DNA from: Craterostigma plantagineum
Taxonomy: Eukaryota; Streptophyta; Magnoliopsida; Lamiales; Linderniaceae
Direction: 5' to 3'
DNA length: 64,000 nt
NCBI GenBank assembly: GCA_027422505.1
Contig: JAPQWV010000005.1
Location: 19,076,001 to 19,140,000, forward strand
The first letter of the stretch is position 1. Each line of letters opens with the position of its first letter. The position numbers were made by a program, and so were the translations under genes. The notes beneath the pieces were generated by a model, which searched no databases, was not told the origin of the DNA, and saw only the letters and a program-made list of their open reading frames with translations. Below, piece by piece: positions 21,236 to 30,724 of this stretch.

Positions 21236-21248
21236 GGCTCTGATACCA
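21236..21248 (-). promoter_or_regulatory. Pararetrovirus primer-binding site (initiator tRNA-Met)
   Basis: The minus strand reads TGGTATCAGAGCC, complementary to the 3' end of plant initiator tRNA-Met, the primer used by Caulimoviridae. It lies 20 nt inside the right terminal repeat and about 50 nt before the movement-protein ATG. Confidence 0.85.
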
Positions 21249-21267
21249 TACTAGATAGGATCTTTTA

Positions 21268-21410
21268 CAAAAATTAAAACTTTACAAAAAGGAATAATGA
21301 TACGTGGCATTGTTAAACCTATTAGTCCAGTTATCAAGCTGTAAACAGTTTGATCCCGTTCGGACCCAAGGTATTCCAGCCTATATACCATTAATCCAAA
21401 AACAACATAA
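21268..21410 (-). repeat. Pararetrovirus 143-bp terminal repeat, right (5') copy
   Basis: Direct repeat of 13571-13713. On the minus strand a TATATA box (21382-21387) precedes the primer-binding site by about 135 nt, so this copy could initiate a transcript that begins inside the repeat and reads through all viral ORFs. Confidence 0.8.
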
Positions 21411-21427
21411 GACGCAAAGATAATACT
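21407..21427. other. 21-nt inverted viral snippet at the right integration junction
   Basis: These bases are the reverse complement of 21158-21178, the start of the movement-protein ORF. Immediately to the right, host sequence equivalent to the left flank (CACCTATAT..TTAAGTACTCGA) appears a second time, in shortened form. This is a templated-repair or end-joining signature rather than a clean target-site duplication. Confidence 0.7.
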
Positions 21428-21872
21428 CGAATCACCTATATTTAAGTACTCGAATCAAATATTCAATAAATCGAATCATATAATATTTGTATTCGTATTC
21501 GAAAATTTCTTGAATTATAAAAATTATTTGCTTTCGGTTTGGTATTCGAAATACTCAAATTTAAATCTTAAATTTCCAATCGAATCTAGAATCTAACAAA
21601 AACAAAATTGATTCATTCTTTCTTAACACCCTCTAACTCGACACCTGTTTAAAGATGAATATTCACCGTGAGTCTCGTTACTACTGCAATAAACACGGAA
21701 ACAATGGTAAGAAAAGACAAACTTTCCATGCTGACATTACAGTACACATGTATGTACAATTTCACGTTTCACTAACAAATGAAAAGACATGCAAATTTCT
21801 AAACATTATACTTACGATTATCCAGCACAAATCATCACCTTTAATTCAAACCGAGGCGAGTATTTTGAACGT

Positions 21873-21929
21873 TACGTGGATATAAGAGCATCCACTCGAT
21901 TGTTGTCCTCGTATCTCTACCTATAAATA
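21873..21929 (+). promoter_or_regulatory. ELIP-5 promoter core: ACGTG element and TATA box
   Basis: TACGTGG at 21873-21879 and TATAAATA at 21922-21929. The pararetrovirus ends only about 450 bp upstream, inside the AT-rich element, so the proximal promoter is untouched while distal sequence has been replaced by viral DNA. Confidence 0.7.
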
Positions 21930-22060
21930 TCCCTCGACTTCGTATACTAAGCTCTCATCATACAAAAGGAATTCGTTCTTACAGTTTATTGCCTATCATT
22001 GAAATCTTCAACAATATTCGTCTATAATTACGACCTACAAATAAGCACGAAAGATCAATC

Positions 22061-22988
22061 ATGGCTTCTTCAACTTGCTACGCAACTATGGCAGCAATGT
22101 CTTGCCGTAGACAAAGCAGTATTACGAGGTTTGGGCCTAACAATTTCTTCTCGGGAAAGCAAAACTATGCCTTGCCGCTTATGAAGAGGAATGCTAAGTT
22201 CACTGTCCGAAGCATGAGAGAGGTATACGTATTAATTCGTCTAAATTACATGCACAGACATAGAGTGCGTTTGGTATGCAGAATTCGATTCCGAAAAAGA
22301 ACAAAAAACATATAATGGTACGATATACGAAACATAACGTACAATTTTTCGATGCGTACCATAAGCTTCTCCTATTCTTTTCAACATCGAATTCCACGTA
22401 TCAAACGCCAGAGAAAAAAGGAAGGAAACTTAAGTTAGCGCATCGCACTGTTGTACATTAAGCTTCCAGCATTGTACTACCACGCTTTTTTCCTTAAACC
22501 AACACACTCTAGTAACGTGCTTCTGAATTTTTTGATATGCTCAGGACAATGAGAAGGGGGAGCAGCAGCAGCAGCAAAAACAACAACAACAGACGCACGA
22601 CGGAGGGCCCGACCTGACTCCCAACAGAACTGAGGTGACGACAAAGAGAACAGTCGATTTGTTCTCCTTCGACGGACTTGCGCCCGAGAGGATCAACGGT
22701 CGGGCGGCAATGATAGGATTCGTGACGGCCGTAGGTGTGGAGTTAGCGACTGGGCGGGACGTATTTTCTCAGGTGTTCAACGGAGGCGTTCAGTGGTTCC
22801 TTTTGACGAGCGCAGTGTTGGCGCTCGCCACTCTGGTTCCTATCTACAGAGGGCTTTCCGCCGAGGCTAAGAACAACGGGTTTTGGAATTCAGACGCCGA
22901 GATATGGAATGGGAGGTTCGCCATGATTGGTCTTGTGGCTCTCGCCTTTACGGAGTTCGTCAAAGGTGGTCCGCTAATCAATGTGTGA
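22061..22988 (+). CDS. ELIP: Early light-inducible protein, type B (ELIP-5)
   Basis: Exons 22061-22222 and 22545-22988, product 201 aa. Intact transit peptide, Gln-rich linker and three helices with both pigment-binding motifs. It differs from its duplicate at 50518 by Ala for Pro in the loop between helices 2 and 3 (GLSAEAK). It is the nearest gene to the pararetrovirus, whose transcription would run in the opposite direction, away from this gene. Confidence 0.92.
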
Positions 22989-23372
22989 AGAACTGATAGT
23001 TAGGGTTTTGGTTGTAGGTAGATGGTTGTGTGTGATGATGTAATCACGATATAAATACTGAATAAAGTGTCACACCCCATTTTTTATTTTATGTTGGTTT
23101 GCTTTCTTCGATTAGCTTTCTTTTTAATAATTCTATCAAGCTACTATTATGGGTTTTGCATTAGATGGTTTGTTACATGGAATCAATGCTTCGAAAAAAA
23201 AATCAAAACTTTTGTTGGCTCACAATAGAAAACATAGGTTGATAGAATAAAATTTTATAATATTATAAGATAACTTGATAGCTTAAGCTTGTACGGGTGT
23301 TCAAATATTACGTATTTGGTTAAAAGGTTGAGGTTTTGAATCTTAATGCTAAATAAGAAAACAAATCAACGA
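22989..23372. other. 3' flank of ELIP-5
   Basis: Homologous to the flank after ELIP-3 (8442-8825), with AATAAA near 23062. It stops abruptly at 23372 where exon-1 sequence of another ELIP begins. No gene. Confidence 0.6.
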
Positions 23373-24205
23373 ATGCTAACAATGCCTTTCCGCTTATGAA
23401 GAGGAATGCTAAGTTCACTGTCCGAAGCATGAGAGAGGTATACGTATTAATTCGTCTAAATTACATGCACAGACATACAGTGCGTTTGGTATGCAGAATT
23501 CGATTCCGAAAAAGAACAAAAAACGTATAATGGTACGATATACGAAACATAGCGTACAATTTTTTTCGATGCGTACCATAAGCTTCTCCTATTCTTTTCA
23601 ACATCGAATTCCACGTATCAAACGCCAGAAAAAAAGGAAGGAAACTTAAGTTAGCGCATCGCACTGTTGTACATTAAGCTTCCAGCATTGTACTACCACG
23701 CTTTTTTCCTTAAACCAACACACTCTAGTAACGTGCTTCTGAATTTTTTTATATGCTCAGGACAATGAGAAGGGGGAGCAGCAGCAGCAGCAAAAACAAC
23801 AACAACAGACGCACGACGGAGGGCCCGACCTGACTCCCAACAGAACTGAGGTGACGACAAAGAGAACAGTCGATTTGTTCTCCTTCGACGGACTTGCGCC
23901 CGAGAGGATCAACGGTCGGGCGGCAATGATAGGATTCGTGACGGCCGTAGGTGTGGAGTTAGCGACTAGGCGGGACGTATTTTCTCAGGTGTTCAACGGA
24001 GGCGTTCAGTGGTTCCTTTTGACGAGCGCAGTGTTGGCGCTCGCCACTCTGGTTCCTATCTACAGAGAGCTTTCCCCCCGAGGCTAAGAACAACGGGTTT
24101 TGGAATTCAGACGCCGAGATATGGAATGGGAGGTTCGCCATGATTGGTCTTGTGGCTCTCGCCTTTACGGAGTTCGTCAAAGGTGGTCCGCTAATCAATG
24201 TGTGA
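23373..24205 (+). pseudogene. ELIP: 5'-truncated, frameshifted ELIP type B (ELIP-6)
   Basis: Only the last ~60 nt of exon 1 remain (to 23437), followed by the intron and exon 2 (23761-24205). The 3' flank of ELIP-5 is fused directly to the middle of exon 1, so promoter, leader and most of the transit peptide are gone. A C-run has six C instead of five at 24074-24079, shifting the frame before helix 3; the reading frame stops at 24087. A Gly-to-Arg change (ATRRD) follows helix 1. It most likely arose by unequal crossing-over or deletion between neighbouring ELIPs. Confidence 0.9.
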
Positions 24206-24581
24206 AGAACTGATAGTTAGGGTTTTGGTTGTAGGTAGATGGTTGTGTGTGATGATGTAATCACGTTATAAATACTGAATAAAGTGTCACACCCCATTTT
24301 TTATTTTATGTTGGTTTGCTTTCTTCGATTAGCTTTCTTTTTAATAATTCTATCAAGCTACTATTATGGGTTTTGCATTAGATGGTTTGTTACATGGAGT
24401 CAATGCTTCGAAAAAAAAAATCAAAAATTTTGTTTGGCTCACAATAGAAAACATAGGTTGATAGAATAAAATTTTATAATATTATAAGATATCTTGATAG
24501 CTTAAGCTTGTACGGGTGTTCAAATATTACGTATTTGGTTAAAAGGTTGAGGTTTTGAATATTAATGCTAGATAAGAAAAC
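24206..24581. other. 3' flank of ELIP-6
   Basis: Standard type-B ELIP 3' flank with AATAAA near 24275, ending where Copia LTR-B begins with TG. No gene. Confidence 0.55.
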
Positions 24582-24831
24582 TGAAGATATAAATGTGCCT
24601 AAGAGGGGGTGAATTAGGCTTATGAAAATTTTAATGCTTCTTTTCCCAAATGCTAAATGTAGTGACTTAGATATGCCTACTGATGCTTGTGACGAGTATG
24701 CCTGATATATCCTAGTAACGTCGGATGTGTGTCGGGTCTGTCTCACAGCGATAAAGAAATAACTGAAAAGTAAATGCGAGACAGGATTTTTATAGGTTAT
24801 ATCCCCAACTGGGGTTTACTCCTCTCCTTGG
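24582..24831 (-). mobile_element. Copia LTR-B, terminal fragment
   Basis: Starts TGAAGATATAAATG and carries the GCCTAAGAGGGGGTGAATTAGGC block, also found at the start of LTR-A (27811), but it is clearly diverged from LTR-A. Copy 2 retains a much longer version (53040-54306). At 24831 it joins Copia pol sequence from a different element through a 5-bp CTTGG microhomology. Confidence 0.7.
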
Positions 24832-26253
24832 AATCGAATTTCCCTCTTTTATCCCTATCATTCAAAATGAAACATTTGCAACCAAATACATGGAAATATC
24901 CTACGTTAGGGGTTTTGTCGTTCCAAAGTTCATAGGGAGTTCTCTTAATAATTGGTCTAAGGAAAATCCTGTTCGAGACATAACATGCCGTACTAACAGC
25001 TTCGGCCCAAAAATGTTTTGGAGTATTATATTCGCTCAACATAGTCCTAGCCATTTCTTGTAATACTCTATTTTTCCTCTCGACCACTCCGTTCTGTTGG
25101 GGCGTAATGGGGGCTGAAAAATTATGACTATAACCATTCTCATCACAAAAAGATGCAAAGGATTTGCTATCAAATTCTAGACCGTTATCACTCCTAATCT
25201 TACGGACTTTCATTTCTTTCTCATTTTCTAGCTTCTTAATCAGTGGTGCAAGATTATCTAAAGCCTCACTTTTGTGCGCAAGAAATAAGACCCATGTGTA
25301 CCTAGTATAGTCGTCTACGATCACAAAGGCATATCGTTTACCTTTCAATGACATAACCTGTACCGGACCAAAAAGGTCAAGATGCAGCAGTTCCAGTGGT
25401 CTGGACGTAGAGATCACATTCTTAGGCTTAAAGGACGTCTTGGTCTGTTTCCCCATTTGGCACGCTTTACAGATTCTGTCCTTGGTGGCTTTCATATCTG
25501 GAATACCTCTCACCAACTCATTGCATGATATGTGAGACACTAGTTCCATGTTAGCATGTCCCAGACGTCTATGCCATAACCATGTGATATCCTGCGTAAC
25601 TGCTAGACACTTGACGTTTTGGTTAGCAATATCATCAAGAGTGATGCAGTAAATATTACCATGCCTAGATGCACTAAACACAATCTCATCATTCTTTTTA
25701 ACAAGGCATTTATCTTTGGCGAAAATTACGGTATGTCCATCATCACATAATTGACTAATACTTATTAAATTATGTTCTAAGTTCCTAACGAACCGAACGT
25801 TATCTATGGTGATATTTAAGTTGTTACCAACAGTACCAACTCCCACGATTTTGGCTTTTGCGTCGTTGGCGTACGAAACGTATCCTCCATCTACCGCCTT
25901 CAACGACACAAAATTGCCTATATCACCTGTCATGTGGCGGGAGCACCCGCTGTCGAGGTACCACTTACTTTTCTTACTGGAATTCTTCCTTCGTACCTGT
26001 AGCAAGAATTACTTTTCTGAGGTACCCAATTTCTGTTGGGTCCTAACATGTTAGCGGGAAAATAACTTCTGTTAACATACGAGATATCATTCTGCACAGT
26101 AGGTGATCTCCTGTTACAATCAGATACGTCAGGGGCATTTACAGGTAACTTCTTAGGTCTCCAGACATATTTAGCTTTATCAAACTTCTTTAAGGGACAA
26201 TTGGATGCATAGTGACCATTTCTACCACAACAGAAACATCTAAACTTAGACAC
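24797..26253 (-). pseudogene. Copia pol fragment: zinc knuckle, protease, integrase
   Basis: Reading right to left: a second CCHC knuckle (CFCCGRNGHYASNC), then after a frameshift near 26005 the protease motif WYLDSGCSRHMTGD. Next is the GAG-pre-integrase domain with its HHCC-type zinc ligands (WHRRLGHANM and CKACQMGK), then the integrase core with D..D..E (HLDLFGP, RSDNGLEF, GVVERKNR). It breaks off just after the integrase, at GKFDS. Reverse transcriptase, RNase H and polypurine tract are absent, and the last residues before the stop at 24797 come from LTR-B. The element is dead. Confidence 0.88.
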
Positions 26254-26260
26254 AGAGGAT

Positions 26261-27753
26261 TTAGCAGGCTTTACTTCGGTGGAATAACCTAGTCCTTATC
26301 TTATCAATATTGCTAGAAATGTTTAACATCATGTCTAGGTTTTGTCTACCCTCAAGAAGGCTGTAAACCTTCTGTTTTTCCCTTTCTAAGGAATTTCTGA
26401 GTTCTACAATATCTCTGGATAAGTCACTGTTTTTCTTCTCTATTTTCTCACAGTCACAGGGAATTCCCTCTTTCTTAGCAGTAACTAACTCTTCTTTCAA
26501 ACGTGAGATTTCTAGAACAGCCTCATGTTTTTCCTTAGCTAGTTCATCTCGCTGCCTTATCAATTCCTTATTCAAGGAATCTAGTGACTTAATCTTTCTC
26601 TCCGTTTTTTGAAGTAACCTACACAGATCTTCCTTACTTTCTTCTATATCAGAAACAGATGAGTCACTTTCATAACCATATAAATTATTTAGGATATGAA
26701 TTTTCTCAATGGAGGAAGAACAAGATACCTGATCCTCGTCAGCCATGTAAGCGTGATCCTCGTCCTCACTTTGTTCCAGTTCAGAGTCATTTGATTCCGT
26801 CACCATAGCCTTCTGCTTCCTTGGATTCTCATTGCTAGTTGCGGGGCATTCATGTGCATAGTGGCCTAGTTTGTTGCATCGAAAACACTTCTGAACTTTC
26901 TTCCCAGACGCGGATATTCCCTTGTTCTTGTTCTGGAATTTGTTGAAGTTTCCTTTGAATTTCTTTTTCTGCTGGAACCTTTCAATTCTTTTTGTAAGCA
27001 TGGCCAGATCGTTCATTAGGTCCTTTTCTTCGTCGTCAGAATCAGATTCTTCTTGGTTGGATTTGAATGCAATGGACTTCTGGTTTTTATTCTGAGACTT
27101 CTCATTCATTGATGTTTGAATCATCTCATAGGATATAAGAGATCCAATCAGCTCGGAGATGCTAAGTACTTCTAGATCCTTTGCTTCGTAGATGGCAGTA
27201 ACCTTGGCATTCCATTCTCGTGGTAGTGATCTCAGTATCTTTCTTACTTGTTCACTGTCGGGAACTTTCTTGCCGAGAGAGAACATCTGGTTGATGATTC
27301 CCATGAATCTGGCGTACATCTGGCTTATATTTTCGTCAGATTCCATTGAGAACAGTTCATACTGGTGAGTGAGTAGAGCCAGTCTTTCTTGCACGACTCG
27401 TTGGGTTCCTTCATGAGTGACTTGGAGCATATCCCACATGGCCTTCGCTGATGAGCAAGAACTCACCCGAATGTATTCTTCACGTGTGAGTGCGCATGCG
27501 AGCATGTTTTTCGCCTTTGTGTTTCGCGTGATTCCCCTTTTGTCATCAGCAGTGTAATCTTTTGTGTCCTTTGGAGTTCCATCGATTTCGCAGCTGTGTA
27601 CGGTCCGTCGATGATTGTCTCCCAAAGCTCGTAGTCGACAGCGAACAAAAATTCGATCATACGATTTTTCCATACCGCGTAGTTCGTACCGTCGAAGAGA
27701 GGAGGCCTGGAGTGGGATTGACCCTCTGCAAAAATATCACTCGAAAAAGCCAT
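26261..27753 (-). pseudogene. Copia gag (UBN2-type) with CCHC knuckle, frameshifted
   Basis: Begins MAFSSDIFAEGQSHSRPP at 27753, the usual start of this Copia gag (RPPLFDGTNYAVWKNRM). A frameshift near 27590 separates the first ~85 residues from the rest. The main frame includes the conserved VVQERLALLTHQYELF and RKILRSLPREW segments, a zinc knuckle (CFRCNKLGHYAHEC) and a C-terminal coiled coil. Another shift near 26285 disconnects it from pol. Gag would form the virus-like particle in an active element. Confidence 0.88.
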
Positions 27754-27796
27754 TAGATCTTAACTCAGGCGTGTTAGGCCTTTCGTTGAGTAACCC

Positions 27797-27808
27797 GCTC
27801 TGATACCA
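27797..27808 (-). promoter_or_regulatory. Copia primer-binding site (initiator tRNA-Met)
   Basis: The minus strand reads TGGTATCAGAGC, two bases inside the LTR boundary at 27811. It fixes both the orientation of the element and the internal edge of LTR-A. Confidence 0.8.
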
Positions 27809-27810
27809 AA

Positions 27811-29732
27811 TGAAGTGTAAAATATGCCTAAGAGGGGGGGGGGTGAATTAGGCTTTTAAAAAATTATGGCTTTTTCTCCTTTGAAAACTACTTTTCTTTA
27901 AGAAGATAATGCAGAGTACGTTATTCCCTAGAGAGCAGTAAGATTGTCTATGTTATCTCCCTAACCCTGTTTACAGAATATCACGTTAATTTCAGAAATG
28001 ATAGCTACGATATCACCTTGATATTAGCGCGTGTTCCGGGTTTGTCTCACAGTAAAGTAAATAGCAGAAAGTAGAGTGAGACGAGATTTTTATACAGGTT
28101 ATATCCCCAACTGGGGTTTAATCCTGTCCTTGGGGTGTTATCTCCCCAAGAGTTCCAATCAATCACTAGGTATTACCGGTTATGGTTACAAAATGATTGA
28201 TCCTTACACAACCGAAGCGCTTTGGAAACTAGACCTCCACCTAGGCTGTCGCACGCCAAGTTTCGATCCACGTCGTTAACCCAGGAAACCTATTCCCCGA
28301 CTGGATACAGCTTGCTACCGAAGGGCCACCGAATCCACCAAATTCGTCCCTCCACGTGCGAAAGACTCCAACCGCGCTCCTTTGTGCGTTCGACGTGCCC
28401 GCAGACACAACACGTCCGAAGACAAGGGTTTTAGGGTAGGGTGATACTCAAGATCGCTCACGGGTACAGATTCGCAAATTAAGCTCAACACAAACTACGA
28501 GTTTTTCGCAAGTTAACGCTCAAAAACAGTCTAAGGAACTCGAAGGCTTGTGTGTTCGTTTCGTACCCTTCAATCGTGAAGTGTTCTCTTCTATATAGAA
28601 CCAATTTTCGCTTCTACACTTCACAAGGAAAGTTAAGCACAGAATATGCAAGATAAAGCTCAATAATCACGTGCATTAACTCAAACAATCATGCCAAGAA
28701 TAAACCAATTAAGCTCAACGGTCATGCATGATCACTTACCATAAATACCACAGATTAACATTCATTCCAATGTAATCTCATCCGTTAGTCAGCATATTCC
28801 ATATATAATTCCACTCGGCATATTATCAATGGTAAGCTCAAACAACTGATTTCTTTCCCAAAATATGATACCCAATTCGCACAGAGAAAGATTTGACCTA
28901 CTGAGTATAATGCAAAGCAAACTTTCCATGTATGGTGATCTCATCCGATTTCAGCACATTCCATAAATAGACTCAATCAGCATCTTACCACATATAAGCT
29001 CAATCAATTAATCACTTTCCAAAATATAAATCCTAAGTCGCACAAGGAAAGCAGGATCATGATTCACTGATTTAAGAGTCATTTAATATCACACTCAACG
29101 GATTTATCATTCATATTCTTTCCTAAAATAGATCAATCATATGTAAGCATTTAATCAGAATATCCTTTCCATATATACAGCATAGTCATTCATATTCGGG
29201 TGATCACATCGATATTCTTTCCTAAAATAACTCAATCACGTTTTCAGCTCAATCAGAATATCTTTTCCATATATAGCTTAATCATATCCGGGCGATCACA
29301 GTGATATACTTTCCTAAAATATCCCAATCTCGTGTACAGCTCATATATCACTTAACACAATATATCTTCCATATATAGCTCAATCAAATTAGCATGATCT
29401 CAGACGATATTCTTTCCTTATATAACTCAATCATGCGTACAATCCACTACCACTTATCAGAACATATTTTCCATATATAGCACGCAGTGATATTCCATCC
29501 AAACGAGAACGTTCAAACCAGGTGATCACGTCAATATTCCACTTAAGCATAAAATCACTCAAATTCGATTTTCTTAACATTTAAAACATATTCAAGCGCT
29601 TAATCGAACATTTTCACATACTTAAACATCACACAACATGCATATCGAGTTTTCTAATTTGTACCCCCCAATTTACATAATTACTTGGAATAATCAAAAC
29701 TCTCATAATCATTTGGACCAAAAAGGTCTACA
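27811..29732 (-). mobile_element. Copia LTR-A, complete (about 1.9 kb)
   Basis: Begins TG at 27811 and ends CA at 29732, directly next to the primer-binding site on the left and to ELIP leader sequence on the right. It contains a G-run (27832-27842) that may be poorly resolved, and the ~97-bp repeat array. No coding sequence; short ORFs at 28076-28434 are not convincing. The same LTR's right part opens the window at 1-1283. No matching LTR-A exists on the other side of the element, which ends in LTR-B. Confidence 0.75.
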
Positions 29733-29780
29733 GAAATCTTCAACAGTAACTATTCGTCAATAAAGAGCTAATAATCCATC

Positions 29781-30724
29781 ATGAGTTCTGCTACTTGCTA
29801 CATAGTGATGCCAGCAATTTCTTGCCGAGGACAAAGCAGTACGAGGTTTGGCCCTAACAACCTCTTCTTGGGAAAGCAAAGCTATGCCTTGGGACTTAAG
29901 AGGAATGCAAAGTTTACTGTCCGAAGCATGAGAGAGGTATATATATCTATTAATGAGTTTCCTTTACATGCATATGCACAGACTTAGGTGGAGTTTGGTG
30001 CTGTTCGATTTGGAAAAGAAACGAAAAAGTATAATGGCAAGATGCACGAAACGTAACGCTACACTGTTTCGATAATAAGACCATAAGCTTTATCTTTTTC
30101 TTTTCAAACATCGAATTCCACGTACCAAACGCCTGAAAAAAAGAAGAAAAATTTAGTCAGCACATCCAACCGTTGTAAATTCGCTTACAGCATCGAGCCA
30201 CCACACTTTTTCCTTTCTCTTCCTTACTAAATTCCTTAAACCAAACACACTCTTGGTAAACTGGTTCTTAATTTTTATATGCTCAGGACAATGAGAATGA
30301 GGAGCAGCAGCAAAAACAGCAACAACAGACGCACGACGGAGGACCCGACCTAACTCCGAACAGAAGTAAGGTGACGACAAAGAGAACAGTTGATTTGTTC
30401 TCCTTCGACGGACTTGCGCCCGAGAGGATCAACGGTCGGGCGGCAATGATAGGATTCGTGGCGGCCGTAGGAGTGGAGCTAGCGACTGGTCGGGACGTAT
30501 TTTCTCAGGTGTTCAACGGAGGCGTTCAGTGGTTCCTTCTTACGAGCGTAGTGTTGGCGCTTGCCACTCTGGTTCCTATCTACAGAGGGCTTTCCCCCGA
30601 GGCGAAGAACAACGGGTTTTGGAATTCAGACGCCGAGATATGGAACGGGAGGTTCGCTATGATTGGGCTTGTGGCTCTCGCCTTTACGGAGTACGTCAAA
30701 GGCGGCCCTCTAATCAATGTGTGA
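29781..30724 (+). CDS. ELIP: Early light-inducible protein, type A (ELIP-7)
   Basis: Exons 29781-29936 and 30287-30724, product 197 aa, identical in protein sequence to ELIP-1. Like ELIP-1 it starts 48 bp after the end of Copia LTR-A and lacks the G-box/TATA promoter found before ELIP-4 and ELIP-10. The leader from GAAATCTTCAAC onward is preserved, so the break lies inside the original 5' UTR. The coding sequence is intact; transcription would need a cryptic or LTR-derived start. Confidence 0.9.

Larger units (their letters stand above)
13571..21427 (-). mobile_element. Endogenous pararetrovirus (Caulimoviridae), copy 1
   Basis: A provirus-like insertion of about 7.86 kb reading right to left: terminal repeat, primer-binding site, movement protein, capsid, protease-RT-RNase H, a fourth ORF, leader-like non-coding DNA, terminal repeat. 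The order and the 30K-type movement protein identify Caulimoviridae; there is no integrase. The terminal repeats are identical by eye and most ORFs are open, so the insertion is recent. The genus is uncertain. Possession of a separate downstream ORF after the polymerase fits florendovirus-like or petuvirus-related lineages better than badnaviruses. The right junction carries a short inverted viral snippet and duplicated host sequence. Confidence 0.88.
1..24831. repeat. Tandem segmental duplication, copy 1
   Basis: This whole stretch recurs at 28450-53290. The offset grows only from 28449 to 28459 across it, so very few indels separate the copies, and the genes inside differ by a handful of bases. 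The left border lies outside the window because homology is already present at base 1. The right border is sharp: at 24831 this copy turns into Copia pol sequence, while copy 2 continues through the Copia LTR. The unit carries six ELIP loci and one pararetrovirus. Unequal recombination is a plausible origin; collapsed or duplicated haplotypes in an assembly are the main alternative. Confidence 0.93.

Noticed and set aside
27832..27842. Long G-run as a G-quadruplex or regulatory element
   Set aside because: Part of the GCCTAAGAGGGGG(T)GAATTAGGC block of Copia LTRs; length differs between copies and may be a sequencing artefact.
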